A stretch of 64,000 bases of DNA from Rhodopseudomonas infernalis. Lineage in GTDB: Bacteria > Pseudomonadota > Alphaproteobacteria > Rhizobiales > Xanthobacteraceae. The notes under the pieces were generated by a model. It had not been told where the DNA came from. It saw nothing but the letters and a program-made list of their open reading frames with translations, and did not search any database. The position numbers and the translations under genes are program-made. Shown in pieces: positions 9,296 to 18,884 of the stretch (its first letter is position 1; each line of letters begins with the position of its first letter). Location of the stretch: positions 39,592-103,591 of the forward strand of contig NZ_JAJNAL010000017.1 of the NCBI RefSeq assembly GCF_022271405.1, read 5' to 3'.

Positions 9296-9482
9296 TCGGC
9301 CGCGAGCCTTCAACGAACGCGTGGTCAACAAGGGTGGTCGCAGGACCGCCCTTGCTCGTTCTGGGCGCAACTCCGTCCGCGGGGCGCCGGCGGATGATGG
9401 GGTGCAACCGGTCTGGCGGCCTGGCGTTAGTGCGGGACCGCGCTTCGTGATACCCTCCCCCCAACTGCCGAAAGGTCCCGAC

Positions 9483-10526
9483 ATGACGATCCGCAGATCC
9501 AAGACCGTGGTGGTGACTGGGGCCAGCGCGGGCGTCGGCCGCGCGATCGCGGCAGCGTTCGGGCGGCTCGGCTGGCAGGTCGCATTGATTGCGCGCGGTG
9601 AGGAGGGGCTCGAAGGTGCGCGCCACGAAATCGAATCGTCCGGCGGTCGCGCGCTACCGATCGTGGCCGATGTCGGCGACGCCGATGCGATGTTCGCCGC
9701 GGCGGAGCGGATCGAGCGCGAACTCGGGCCGGTCGACGTCTGGGTCAACAACGCCATGGTGACCGTCTACGGCGCCAGCGTCGACATCACGCCGGAAGAA
9801 TTCGCCCAGGTCACGCGCGTCACCTATCTGGGGCAGGTGCACGGTACGCTGGCGGCGCTGCGCCATATGCGGCCGCGCGACAGCGGCGCGATCATCTCGA
9901 TCGGATCGGCGCTGGCGTATCGGTCGATTCCCTTCCAAGCACCGTATTGCGCCGCCAAGGCGGCGACGCGAGGCTTCATCGACTCGCTGCGCAGCGAGCT
10001 GATGGCCGAAAACAGCGCCGTCACCTTGACGATGGTGCATCTGCCGGCGGTGAACACGCCGCAATTCGACTGGGCCCGCAACAAATTCGACCGCAAGCTC
10101 GCGCCGGTGCGGCCGATCGTGCAGCCCGAGCCGATCGCAGCCGCGGTGGTCCGCGCCGCGGTCGAGCGACCGCGCGAATATTGGGTCGGTGCTTCCGCCG
10201 TGAAGGCGATCGCTGCGCAGATGCTGATGCCGTCGATTGCCGACCGGCTGCTGGCGCGCGCTGGCATCGAGAACGAGACCACCAACGAACCGGCCGATCC
10301 GAACGCGCCGGACAATTTGTATCAAGCGGGCCGCGGCGATCCCGGCGCGCACGGGCGGTTCGACAGCGAGTCCGCTCATCACGCGTTCCCCTTCAATCCC
10401 ACGCTTCTCCGCGCGGGGGCGGCGCTTGGGCTCGCGGCCGGCGCCGCGCTGCTGTGGCGGGCCGCAAGGTCCGCCCGGGCCCGGGAGACCAGGCTGTTCC
10501 AGCACAGGCAAGTGGGGGCTCGGTGA
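9483..10526 (+). CDS. Short-chain dehydrogenase/reductase with C-terminal hydrophobic tail
   Basis: NAD(P)-dependent oxidoreductase of 347 residues. The Rossmann motif TGASAGVG lies near residues 12-19, NNAMVTVYG follows the core, and the catalytic set is Ser in SIGSALAYRS plus Tyr-x3-Lys in YCAAK. After the SDR fold (about 250 residues) comes an extension ending in a hydrophobic stretch (GAALGLAAGAALLW) and an Arg-rich end, so the C-terminus may associate with the membrane. The ATG at 9483 is used; the longer upstream frame overlaps the intergenic space. Its stop overlaps the GTG of the DUF2254 gene (GTGA at 10523-10526), implying translational coupling. Substrate unknown. Confidence 0.88.
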   Translation: MTIRRSKTVVVTGASAGVGRAIAAAFGRLGWQVALIARGEEGLEGARHEIESSGGRALPIVADVGDADAMFAAAERIERELGPVDVWVNNAMVTVYGASVDITPEEFAQVTRVTYLGQVHGTLAALRHMRPRDSGAIISIGSALAYRSIPFQAPYCAAKAATRGFIDSLRSELMAENSAVTLTMVHLPAVNTPQFDWARNKFDRKLAPVRPIVQPEPIAAAVVRAAVERPREYWVGASAVKAIAAQMLMPSIADRLLARAGIENETTNEPADPNAPDNLYQAGRGDPGAHGRFDSESAHHAFPFNPTLLRAGAALGLAAGAALLWRAARSARARETRLFQHRQVGAR

Positions 10527-11830
10527 ACGCGCGTCTCCGCAAACTCTACGACGATCTGTCCGATACCTTCTGGCTGTTGCCGGCACTGCTGGTGCTGCTC
10601 GGCTCGGTCTCGGCGTTCGGGCTGATCGAGGTCGATCGCAGCGGCGCGGTGCCGGCCTGGCTGCTGGAAAACTGGCTGTACAACGGCGGCGCGACGGGGG
10701 CTCGCACGCTGCTCGGCGCGGTTGCGTCGTCGACGATCGGCGTGGCCGGCACGGTGTTCTCGATCACCATCGCGGCGCTGTCGCTGGCGGCCGGCCAGAT
10801 GGGGCCACGCCTGCTGCGCAACTTCACGCGCGACCGCGGCAATCAGACAACTCTCGGAATCTTTCTCGGGACGTTCTGCTACGCGCTGATCGTCCTGCGC
10901 AGCGTACGAACCGCGGAGGAGGGCGCCTTCGTGCCGCATCTGGCGCTGGGCGTCGGCGTCGCGCTGGCGTTCGTCTGCGTCGGAACGCTGGTGTATTTCG
11001 TCGATCACATGGCGGGGCGCATCAATGTCGACACCGTCATCGGTCTGGTCAGTGACGACATTCGCCGAACGATGCGGTCGCTCGCGGCCGAGGGCCCGCA
11101 GCCCGCGCCGCCGCCGCCCAATCACTGGCGCGACGCCGCGGCCGTCTGCGAGCAGCGGCAGGGCTACCTCCAGCATCTCGATGAGAACGGACTTGCGACC
11201 TGGGCGTGCGAGCAGCAGACCGAAATCCGCCTACTGGTGCGCCCTGGCGACTATGTGTTTCCGGGAGCGCCGATCGCGCTGATCCTGCCGCCGCGCGAGG
11301 GCGCCGAGGAGGCGATCCGCAACGCCACGGCGCTTGCGCCGACTCTCACCTCCTCGATGGATCTGCGGTTCGCGATCCGGCAACTCGTCGAGGTCGCGGC
11401 GCGGGCGTTGTCGCCCGGAATCAACGACCCGCACACCGCGATCAGCGTGCTCAACCGGCTCGGTGCCGTGTTGTGCGAGATGCAGCAGATCCGGCTGCAG
11501 AGCGGCGTCTGGATGATGCAGGGCCGCAGCGTTCTGGTGGTCCCGCACGTGCAGTACGACGAACTGGTCGACGCGATGCTGCACACGATCCGCCAGAACG
11601 CGGCGGGCAAGCCATCGGTGCTGATCGGCATCATCGTCGTGCTGACGCAGGTGGCGAGTGTCGAACGCGACCCGCCGCGTCTGTCCAGCCTGCGTAAGCA
11701 CGCCGGGTTGGCGATGAAGGACAGCGAGCGCGATATCCCGTCGCCCGACGATCTGGCGGATCTGCGCCGTCGCTACGATGCCTTCATCGACGTGGCCGAT
11801 AACGGTCCGCTGGCGATTTTCCGGCAGTAG
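10523..11830 (+). CDS. DUF2254 family membrane protein
   Basis: A 435-residue membrane protein of the DUF2254 family, function unknown. It starts at GTG 10523, inside the stop of the SDR gene, with GGGGGC upstream. The N-terminal half carries four hydrophobic segments (about residues 15-35, 60-85, 105-125 and 138-160). The family core is recognisable in LGAVASSTIGVAGTVFSITI and SPRLLRNFTRD-like MGPRLLRNFTRDRGNQ. The C-terminal half is soluble and contains ARALSPGINDPHTAISVLNRL, a strongly conserved family segment. The overlap with the SDR gene suggests a shared transcript but does not reveal a role. Confidence 0.85.
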   Translation: MNARLRKLYDDLSDTFWLLPALLVLLGSVSAFGLIEVDRSGAVPAWLLENWLYNGGATGARTLLGAVASSTIGVAGTVFSITIAALSLAAGQMGPRLLRNFTRDRGNQTTLGIFLGTFCYALIVLRSVRTAEEGAFVPHLALGVGVALAFVCVGTLVYFVDHMAGRINVDTVIGLVSDDIRRTMRSLAAEGPQPAPPPPNHWRDAAAVCEQRQGYLQHLDENGLATWACEQQTEIRLLVRPGDYVFPGAPIALILPPREGAEEAIRNATALAPTLTSSMDLRFAIRQLVEVAARALSPGINDPHTAISVLNRLGAVLCEMQQIRLQSGVWMMQGRSVLVVPHVQYDELVDAMLHTIRQNAAGKPSVLIGIIVVLTQVASVERDPPRLSSLRKHAGLAMKDSERDIPSPDDLADLRRRYDAFIDVADNGPLAIFRQ

Positions 11831-11842
11831 CCGGGCGGTCGC

Positions 11843-14077
11843 TCATCCCTCAGCGAGATCGAGGATGCGTTGGCGGCGTCGGCTGGTGGCGGCGTCGATC
11901 AGCATCCGGCCGGCCCAGCGATAGACGTTCCATTCGCGGACCTGCTGGCGCATCGCGCTCATCCGCTCCTGCTGCTCGTGGGCCGGCATCCGTAGCGCGG
12001 TGTCGAGCGCGGTGGCCATCTCGTGGACGTGATAGGGATTGACGATCAGCGCCTCGGAGAGTTCGCGCGAGGCGCCGGTGAAGCTCGACAGCACCAGCAC
12101 GCCGTGCTCGTCATCGCGCGCGGCGACGAACTCCTTGGCGACGAGATTCATCCCGTCATGCAGGCTGCTGACGACGCACAGGTCGGCGGCCCTGAACAGC
12201 TTGAACACGTCGCGCGAGCCGTGATGGCGGATCAGCAGCACGATCGGCTTGTAGGAGTCGGTGCCGTGTCGCTGGTTGATGGCCTTGGCGAGCGCCACCG
12301 CGTCGTCCTGCAGCGTGCTGTAGCTCGACAATTTGCTCCGCGTCGGCGCCGCGACCTGCACGAACACGAGCCGCTGCTTCCAGTCGGGCTGACGGGTCAA
12401 GAGATCGTCCACCGCCCGCATGCGATCGAGAATGCCCTTGGTGTAGTCGAAGCGCTCGATGCCGACGGCGATCTTGACGTCCGGCGCTAGGCCGAGCGCT
12501 TCGCGGACCTCACGGCGGCAGGTTTCGATCGGGGGCTGACCGTCGAGCGCGGCCGGCGGCCATTCGATCGAGATCGGATAGGGCCGCACCATGGTCTCGT
12601 GGCCGTTCAACGTCACCGTGGCGTGTTCGCGGTCGATCCGGCTCTCGACGAAGCGATCGACGGTTTCGAAGAAGTTGTTGCAGTGAAACTGGGTGTGGAA
12701 ACCGAGGATGGTCGAGCCGAGCAGCCCGTCGATGATCTGCTCCTTCCACGGACAGATGCTGAAGGTCTCGGCGTTCGGCCAGGGGATGTGCCAGAAGGTG
12801 ATGATGGTGGCCTTCGGCAGCTTGTCGCGGATCATCCGCGGCGCCAGCGCGAAGTGATAATCCTGCACCAGCACAATCGGATTGTCGGTCTTCGCCTCCT
12901 CGACCACGGCGGCGGCGAAGCGCTCGTTGATCGCCTGATACGCGCTCCAGTCGGACTCACGGAAGGCCGGGCGCACGAACGCGATATGACACAGCGGCCA
13001 CATGCCTTCGTTGGCGAAGCCGTAGTAGAAGCCGTCCTGCTCGTCGTCGGTGATCCAGATCCGGCGCAGCTTGTAGGATGGTTGGTCCGGCGGCACATCG
13101 ATCCGGTCGTGGGAATCGACCGTGTCGCGATCGGCATTGCCGCTTCCGTGAGCGATCCAGGTGCCGCCGCACGCACGCATCACCGGCTCCAGCGCCGATA
13201 CCAGCCCGCTCGCGGGAATCTGCACCTCGATCCGGTCGCCGTCGCGATTGTGGATGTAAGGCTCTCGGTTCGACACGATCAGTACTTCGGCGTCGGGCAA
13301 TGTCGAATGCAGCAATTGCTGCAGAGTAGCGGGCGACCAGTCGATCTGCGCCGAACTGATCGAATGACGGCCGGTTTCCACCTCGCTGAGTAGTTTCTTG
13401 ATCTGCAGGTCGATCTCGCTGGCGTCGCGCTTCGGCAACCGCGCCGCCGCGCCGGAGCGAACATCGTCGACCGCCCGCCGCAAGGCGTTCATCCAGCCGC
13501 GCAACACCAGGACGACAAACAGCGCGGCGCCGCCGGCGATCATCACCGCCATGCCGACCAGCGCCGCGATCATGAAGCCCTGCGCCTCGCTGGAGCGGAC
13601 GTCGACGAAGCTGAGATCGTGCAGGATGACCAGATAGGCCTTGCGGGTGCGGTCGACGATCGGGAAGGCGCCGACCATGACCCGCCGGCCGTCGATGACG
13701 ATCGTCGAGAAGCTCTCGGCTTCGGAGCGGGCGACCTTTTCGCAGGAGAACGTCGCGGGCATCATCCGGGTCGGCGCGATCAGCTCGCCTTTGTCGCTGC
13801 ACAGGCCGACCGCGAGAATACGCTGATCGAGCGCGACGGATTCGAAGCTGACGGAGAGCTGCACGACATTGTCGTCGGCCATCGCCGTCGCGATCTGGCT
13901 GCGGATCGCGTGGTACACCAACCGCGACCGCGCCTCGACGTCGCTCCGCGACCATTGCTCGACGAGTCGTTTGGAGAAGGGAGTGATGGCAACGCCGAGC
14001 AGCAAGGTCACGACAAGTCCGACACCGAGATATTTCAGGGCTGCCATGTAGCGCGGCATCGGCCGAAGGTCCTCCAT
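11843..14077 (-). CDS. Membrane-anchored sensor-like domain fused to GT20 (trehalose-6-phosphate synthase family) glycosyltransferase
   Basis: A 744-residue protein, far longer than ordinary OtsA (about 460). The first 250 residues form a sensor-like module: a transmembrane helix (about 16-36), an extracytoplasmic region (about 37-168), a second helix (about 170-195) and a HAMP-like linker. The GT20 domain follows, with [47 protein letters not shown] and SIEWPP, and in the C-lobe [15 protein letters not shown] and [11 protein letters not shown]. This family uses UDP-glucose with glucose-6-phosphate to make trehalose-6-phosphate. The acceptor-side motifs differ from E. coli OtsA, so another acceptor is possible. 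No otsB is near. The architecture suggests osmotic or other external control of osmolyte synthesis, which is inference. Confidence 0.85.
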   Translation of the reverse strand: MEDLRPMPRYMAALKYLGVGLVVTLLLGVAITPFSKRLVEQWSRSDVEARSRLVYHAIRSQIATAMADDNVVQLSVSFESVALDQRILAVGLCSDKGELIAPTRMMPATFSCEKVARSEAESFSTIVIDGRRVMVGAFPIVDRTRKAYLVILHDLSFVDVRSSEAQGFMIAALVGMAVMIAGGAALFVVLVLRGWMNALRRAVDDVRSGAAARLPKRDASEIDLQIKKLLSEVETGRHSISSAQIDWSPATLQQLLHSTLPDAEVLIVSNREPYIHNRDGDRIEVQIPASGLVSALEPVMRACGGTWIAHGSGNADRDTVDSHDRIDVPPDQPSYKLRRIWITDDEQDGFYYGFANEGMWPLCHIAFVRPAFRESDWSAYQAINERFAAAVVEEAKTDNPIVLVQDYHFALAPRMIRDKLPKATIITFWHIPWPNAETFSICPWKEQIIDGLLGSTILGFHTQFHCNNFFETVDRFVESRIDREHATVTLNGHETMVRPYPISIEWPPAALDGQPPIETCRREVREALGLAPDVKIAVGIERFDYTKGILDRMRAVDDLLTRQPDWKQRLVFVQVAAPTRSKLSSYSTLQDDAVALAKAINQRHGTDSYKPIVLLIRHHGSRDVFKLFRAADLCVVSSLHDGMNLVAKEFVAARDDEHGVLVLSSFTGASRELSEALIVNPYHVHEMATALDTALRMPAHEQQERMSAMRQQVREWNVYRWAGRMLIDAATSRRRQRILDLAEG

Positions 14078-14323
14078 ACGAGCAGTCGCTGTTTACACCA
14101 CAGCTGCCGCCGCGTCAGGCCGGTTGACAACCAAGCGTTTGTACGGAACCGCGCGCCGCTCGGCGTTTTAGTATTGTCAATTCTCACGTCGCTGAGAGCG
14201 ATTGGACAGGTTCGGTACGTTGCCGGACAGTGTGCGAATTGTCGCGACTCCGCGAAACTGGGAACTCAGTCCGGGCCGGGATGTTAGCCTCCCTGAAAGC
14301 TGACGCAAGAAAGGGAGAACTTG

Positions 14324-14728
14324 ATGAAGATGTCACGCACGATGCCCGCCATGGCGCTGATCGCCGGTTCGCTGGCTGTCGCGACGGTTCCGGCCTCGGC
14401 GGCGCCGCTGATGGCGAATTCGAATCCTGTGGCTGCGAAGGCAAACATCGAGCAGGTCCAGTATCGTCACGGTTGGCACGGCCACCGCGGCTACGGTTAC
14501 GGACACCGCGGATATTACGGACATCGCCACGGTGGTGGCTGGGGTGCGGGTGCCGCGCTCGGCGGCCTTGCGGCGGGTGCCATCATCGGCGGCGCGATCG
14601 CCAACAGCCAGGCGCAGGCAGCGGCACAGAACGACGCGGTAGCGTATTGTTCGCAGCGTTTCCGGACCTACGATCCGGCCTCGGGCACCTATATCGCCAA
14701 GGGCGGTGTGCGGCGCTCCTGCCCGTAA
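14324..14728 (+). CDS. BA14K-family secreted protein
   Basis: A 134-residue exported protein. The N-terminus (MKMSRTMPAMALIAGSLAVA) is a signal peptide. The middle is a Gly/Tyr/His-rich stretch with repeated HRGY/GHRG units, followed by a hydrophobic Gly/Ala segment (GAALGGLAAGAIIGGAIA). The C-terminus AVAYCSQRFRTYDPASGTY and the final RRSCP are the signature of BA14K proteins, first described in Brucella as immunoreactive and lectin-like. ATG 14324 is chosen; AAGGGAG lies at 14311-14317. A strong terminator follows. The histidine-rich section could bind metal, which is speculative. Confidence 0.85.
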   Translation: MKMSRTMPAMALIAGSLAVATVPASAAPLMANSNPVAAKANIEQVQYRHGWHGHRGYGYGHRGYYGHRHGGGWGAGAALGGLAAGAIIGGAIANSQAQAAAQNDAVAYCSQRFRTYDPASGTYIAKGGVRRSCP

Positions 14729-14748
14729 TTCCACATCATCACGACTGC

Positions 14749-14778
14749 GAAAGCCGCGCGGGCAACCGCGCGGCTTTC
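14749..14778 (+). terminator. Rho-independent terminator
   Basis: Perfect 12-bp stem GAAAGCCGCGCG / CGCGCGGCTTTC around loop GGCAAC, ending in GTTTG. It lies 20 bp after the BA14K gene stop. Confidence 0.85.
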
Positions 14779-14975
14779 GTTTGCGCCGGTCGTGGCTTTA
14801 GATCTGTGAAAGACCATATTCTGCCATTCGAGCCAAACTGCTCTGTTCGAGCTGTGAAACCGAACGTCTCCGGTCGCGTTGGGGCGGGGCCGTGCGGCCG
14901 ACCTTCCAGCCGTTCAGGACTGGGCGGGGCCTTGGTCTAGGATCCAGCCGGCGCCGCCACTCCGGAGCTCGTCCG

Positions 14976-15941
14976 ATGTCGTCATCTTCTTCCAAGCCTG
15001 CGATCTACGCGGCGCTGGTCGGCAATCTGGCGATCGCCGTCACCAAGCTGGCGGCCGCGAGCTGGACGGGCAGCTCGGCAATGCTCAGCGAAGGCGTGCA
15101 TTCGCTGGTCGATACCGGCAACGAAATCCTGCTGTTGTACGGTCTTCACCGGGCGGAGCGACCGGCCGACGAGATGCATCCGCTCGGCCACGGCCGCGAA
15201 TTGTACTTCTGGAGCTTCATCGTCGCCCTGCTGATCTTCTCGATCGGCGCCGGGGTATCGTTTTACGAGGGGGTGATCCACATCATCACGCCCGAGCCGA
15301 TCACGGACGTGAAGGTCAACTACATTGTCCTCGGTGTCGCGTTCCTGTTCGAAAGCGGCTCATGGTACGTCGCCTGGAAGGGCTTTCGAACGGCCACGCC
15401 CGACCTCGGCGTCGTGCCCGACCTCGACTACATCGAAGCTGCGACGCGCAGCAAGGATCCGACCACGTTCATCGTGCTGTTCGAGGACAGCGCCGCGCTG
15501 ATCGGACTTCTGATCGCGTTGGCCGGCACGTTCGCGTCGGATTATCTTCAGATGCCGTCGCTCGACGGAGTCGCATCGATCGGCATCGCCTTGCTGCTGG
15601 CCGCGACCGGCGCATTCCTGGCTCGGGAAAGCAAAGGCCTGCTGATGGGCGAGCCCGCCGGCCCACGTACCCGTGAACGCATCCTGCAGATCGCCTGCCG
15701 GCACGGCGATGCGGTGAGCCCCGATGATCTGTTCACGGTGCACCTCGCCCCGCGTCAGGTGCTAGTAGCCCTGCGGCTGGATTTTGCCGAATCCAAACCA
15801 GGTCGCGAGATCGAGCGGGAATTCAGCCGGCTCGACGCGGAGATCCGGCAAAGCTGCCCGGACGTCGTGGCGGTGTTCATCAGGCCGCGGCTGCAAGCCC
15901 GATCCGCGCCGATGGCGCGGACCGAGGACCAAACGGCCTGA
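14976..15941 (+). CDS. Cation diffusion facilitator family transporter
   Basis: A 321-residue CDF-family transporter that exports divalent metal (Zn, Fe, Mn or similar) in exchange for protons at the cytoplasmic membrane. Six transmembrane helices occupy about residues 8-215. Helix II has HSLVDTGNEILLLYG, followed by the loop HPLGHGRELYFWSF. A second metal-site helix is indicated by DSAALIGLLIALAGT. A cytoplasmic C-terminal domain (about 225-320) follows. The ATG at 14976 has GGAG at 14964-14967; the upstream in-frame extension is not membrane-like. The terminator ahead of it separates it from the BA14K gene. Metal specificity is not deducible. Confidence 0.9.
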   Translation: MSSSSSKPAIYAALVGNLAIAVTKLAAASWTGSSAMLSEGVHSLVDTGNEILLLYGLHRAERPADEMHPLGHGRELYFWSFIVALLIFSIGAGVSFYEGVIHIITPEPITDVKVNYIVLGVAFLFESGSWYVAWKGFRTATPDLGVVPDLDYIEAATRSKDPTTFIVLFEDSAALIGLLIALAGTFASDYLQMPSLDGVASIGIALLLAATGAFLARESKGLLMGEPAGPRTRERILQIACRHGDAVSPDDLFTVHLAPRQVLVALRLDFAESKPGREIEREFSRLDAEIRQSCPDVVAVFIRPRLQARSAPMARTEDQTA

Positions 15942-17330
15942 TCAGTCCGTGAGTTCTTCGTCGCCGACGGTGTTGCGACGATCGGCGAAGTATTTGATCG
16001 CTGCGATCAGCACCACGAAGGTGGCGATCCAGACGATGCGCGAGCCGTAGCGGTCGTGGGGGCCGGAGATGATGCCGCAGATCATCGCGTTGCCGAGCAA
16101 AGCGGTGGCCACAAAGCCGGCGAGCAGCGAGACGTCGTCGAGTTCGCGGCGGGCCAGCGCGCGGCCGAGGATCGCCAGCAGCAGCACCATCGAGGCCAGC
16201 GCCACCGGCACGTGCACCCAGTTCACCGCGTTGAAGTTGATGTCCCAATGCTGCTGCCGCGCGGCGCGCATCGCCGGCACCTGACTGGGCATGTAGCGCT
16301 CGATGATGCCGTAGGTGTGCGGAATCCAGCCGTTGGTGCCTTCGCCGGTGCCGACGTGGACGAGTTGATCCCAGGTCGCCTTGGCGGCGGCCTTGGCCTG
16401 CATCCACGGATAGGCGGAGACGGCCTGTCGCGAGATGAATTCCATCTCGTCGCTCAGCCCCTCGAAGCGGCCGAGCTTGTCGAACATGTTGTTGCCGCCC
16501 CACAGGAAGTCGTCGCCGGTCGGCGGCAACTCGTTCTTATAGGGGCAGAGCTTGAGCTTCACGGTGGCGCAGTGGTCGTCGAGGTAGCGCTTGATGATGC
16601 CGTCCTGCAGCATCCGGCCGAACGCGACGCTGGAGCCGCCGGGCGTCCACGACACCGTGCCGGACAGCGTGTAATTGGTGACCAGCAGCAGCAGCGAGCC
16701 GGCGATCACCGTGGCGCTGCCCTGCAGCAGGCCGACGGCGCTGAGCCGGCCGCGCAGGAACGGCAGCAGCAGCCAGCCGGCGCAGCACAGCCCGGTCAGG
16801 ACGCCGACGGTGGCGCTATGGGTGGCGGCCGAGAAGGTCGTGAAGGCGAATAGCAGCAGCTTTTCGATCGTCGAAGTGCGGTCGCGGCAGGCCACCAGCA
16901 GATACAGCGTCAACACCGACAGGCCGGCGAAGATGTCGGTCAGCAGCATGCTGGTGATCCACGGCAGCGCCGTGGTGGCGACCAGTGCAACACCGATCGC
17001 CGCCAGCCAGAACGGCCGGGTGATGTTGAAGACCCGCAGGGTCAACTGCATGATCCACAGCGTGACGATCGCCTGGAAGCCGAGATTGATCCAGAACTGC
17101 GAGCTCTCGCCGAAGTGGAGATAGAGCCCGTAGGTGGTCGAGCGGCTCGGGACCAGATAGCCTTCGTACCAGCGCGCCAGGTAACCGCCGGTGTCGTATT
17201 GGAGCAGGGGGTAACCGTTCCACAGCGCCGGAGCGAGCAGCAGCAACGGCAGCGCGAACAGCGCAATCCGGGCCGACAGCGCGCGGCGAGACTGCGCGGA
17301 AAGAACCTTGGCTTGAGCGGAAGTATCCAT
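15942..17330 (-). CDS. Polytopic membrane protein of unknown function
   Basis: A 462-residue protein with around ten hydrophobic helices, starting with a short cytoplasmic segment and helix at about residues 20-38. A long loop after the first helix (YPLLQYDTGGYLARWYEGYL) carries acidic residues. Another large loop (about residues 220-330) contains cysteine-bearing DDHCATVKLKLCPYKNELPP. This layout, with an acidic first loop near the membrane, resembles GT-C type glycosyltransferases or mannosyltransferase-like proteins, but I cannot confirm a family. Its stop touches the end of the CDF gene (convergent, with no spacer). Confidence 0.7.
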   Translation of the reverse strand: MDTSAQAKVLSAQSRRALSARIALFALPLLLLAPALWNGYPLLQYDTGGYLARWYEGYLVPSRSTTYGLYLHFGESSQFWINLGFQAIVTLWIMQLTLRVFNITRPFWLAAIGVALVATTALPWITSMLLTDIFAGLSVLTLYLLVACRDRTSTIEKLLLFAFTTFSAATHSATVGVLTGLCCAGWLLLPFLRGRLSAVGLLQGSATVIAGSLLLLVTNYTLSGTVSWTPGGSSVAFGRMLQDGIIKRYLDDHCATVKLKLCPYKNELPPTGDDFLWGGNNMFDKLGRFEGLSDEMEFISRQAVSAYPWMQAKAAAKATWDQLVHVGTGEGTNGWIPHTYGIIERYMPSQVPAMRAARQQHWDINFNAVNWVHVPVALASMVLLLAILGRALARRELDDVSLLAGFVATALLGNAMICGIISGPHDRYGSRIVWIATFVVLIAAIKYFADRRNTVGDEELTD

Positions 17331-17700
17331 GTCGAGGGTGTTCTCAGCCGTTTTATGCTGCGTTCGCTCGGCTGAATACGGCGGGCGGGTTGGCGCCGCG
17401 AAGACGCCTCACATGCAGCACCATACTTATTTCCCGCCGATCTCTCAAGTTGACCTGATCGGTGGGCTAGCCGTCCGTCCGGCATCCTTCCGTGAAGGGC
17501 GAATTGCGAGGGGTCTAATTGCTTGAAATTACGGTCGCTTTGTGTCCTGTCCGGCCGTCCGCCGGGTCCGACAAGGGGGCCGGGCAGGGGCGCGGCGACC
17601 ATAAGTCGGCGATCATGAACGAAGGCTGACTATCAGACGCCCGGACGATTCTCGGGCGGGGGGGCGGGCGCACGGCCGCCGAGCTCTTCGCCCCAGGCAC
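17331..17700. other. Non-coding spacer upstream of the membrane protein gene
   Basis: About 370 bp between the divergent membrane protein gene and the palindromic element. No ORF with the codon character of the neighbours was found. It presumably holds the promoter of the minus-strand gene; no clear promoter motif stands out. Confidence 0.4.
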
Positions 17701-17821
17701 CGTCATTCCGGGGCGTCGCGGAGCGACGAACCCGGAATCTCGACGGGTTCTGCGACTCCGGCGTTTCCACAACGTCTGGATTCCGGGTTCGCCCGCGAAG
17801 TGCGGGCGCCCCGGAATGACG
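17701..17821. repeat. Long palindromic element with CGTCAT...ATGACG ends
   Basis: A 121-bp inverted-repeat element. It begins CGTCATTCCGGGGCG and ends CGCCCCGGAATGACG. Internal pieces are also mirrored: AACCCGGAATC on the left against GGATTCCGGGTT on the right. It lies about 90 bp upstream of the PPK2 gene. It has no coding capacity. Its ends resemble those of the elements at 22300, 27109, 41126 and 57368. Confidence 0.75.
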
Positions 17822-17911
17822 GCGGAGGAGTGGGTGCTCTTGGAGCCGGAGAGGGCTATATTCCGCCGGATGGCCAGCTCACGCGGGTCCGACGGGAAGT
17901 GGAAACACCGC

Positions 17912-18781
17912 ATGAAGATCAAGACCAAGCAGTTTCGCGTCGAGGAAGGCAGCAAGGTCGACCTCGACAAATGGCCGACGCTGGTCGACCCGTTCTACGA
18001 GTCCAAGGAAAACTACCAGGAAATGCTGCGGGGGCACGTCGCGCGGCTCGCCGAGCAGCAGAAGCTGCTCTACGCCAGCAACCGCCATGCCATCCTGCTG
18101 ATCTTCCAGGCGATGGACGCCGCTGGCAAGGACGGCGTAATCCAGCACGTCATGTCCGGCGTCAATCCGCAGGGTTGCCAGGTGTTCAGCTTCAAGCATC
18201 CGAGCGCCACCGAGCTGAAGCACGACTTCCTGTGGCGCACCACCCGCGACCTGCCGGAGCGCGGTCGGATCGGCATCTTCAACCGCTCCTACTACGAAGA
18301 GGTGCTGATCGTCCGGGTTCACCCGCATATTCTGCTGAGCGAGGCGGTGCCCAACGGCACGGAATTCGGCAAGCAGTTCTGGCACAAGCGCTATCGCTCG
18401 ATCCGCGACGCCGAGCGGCATCTGCACGCCAACGGCACGCGGATCGTCAAGTTCTTTCTGCATCTGTCCAAAGAGGAACAGCGCAAGCGCTTCCTTGCGC
18501 GCATCGACGAGCCCGACAAGAACTGGAAATTCAGCGCCGCCGATATCGAGGAGCGAAAGTACTGGGACGACTACATGAAGGCGTATGAGCACTGTCTCAC
18601 CGAGACCAGCTCCGACGACTCGCCGTGGTACATCATCCCCGCCGACGACAAGCAGAACACGCGCCTGATCGTCTCTCAGGTCATTCTCGAGACCATCGAA
18701 GACCTCAAGATGTCCTATCCGGAGACCTCGCCGGCGCGGCGCAAGGAGCTCCTGAAGCTGCGGCGGCAGCTCGCGAAGTAG
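17912..18781 (+). CDS. Polyphosphate kinase 2 family protein
   Basis: A 289-residue PPK2-family enzyme, which transfers phosphate between polyphosphate and nucleotides (AMP/ADP/GDP class). The Walker A-like loop is [20 protein letters not shown]. The lid and Walker B region appear as [20 protein letters not shown] and [13 protein letters not shown]. Later family segments are [18 protein letters not shown] and [12 protein letters not shown] use ATG 17912 ([10 protein letters not shown]); an alternative ATG at 17870 would add 14 residues. The gene stands alone between a palindromic element and the fabI-like operon. Subclass (nucleotide specificity) cannot be assigned from this reading. Confidence 0.88.
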   Translation: MKIKTKQFRVEEGSKVDLDKWPTLVDPFYESKENYQEMLRGHVARLAEQQKLLYASNRHAILLIFQAMDAAGKDGVIQHVMSGVNPQGCQVFSFKHPSATELKHDFLWRTTRDLPERGRIGIFNRSYYEEVLIVRVHPHILLSEAVPNGTEFGKQFWHKRYRSIRDAERHLHANGTRIVKFFLHLSKEEQRKRFLARIDEPDKNWKFSAADIEERKYWDDYMKAYEHCLTETSSDDSPWYIIPADDKQNTRLIVSQVILETIEDLKMSYPETSPARRKELLKLRRQLAK

Positions 18782-18884
18782 CGCACCCTGACTCGCAGCT
18801 GGGCCGTGTGGCCCGTGTGCATTGGCCGATGGTCCAAGACCCGCGGTCATGGGCATGACACAACAGGCAGGTTAGGGATCGGCC

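Noticed and set aside
17701..17821. Palindromic elements as insertion sequences
   Set aside because: They contain no transposase frame and are only about 30-120 bp long; kept as repeats only.
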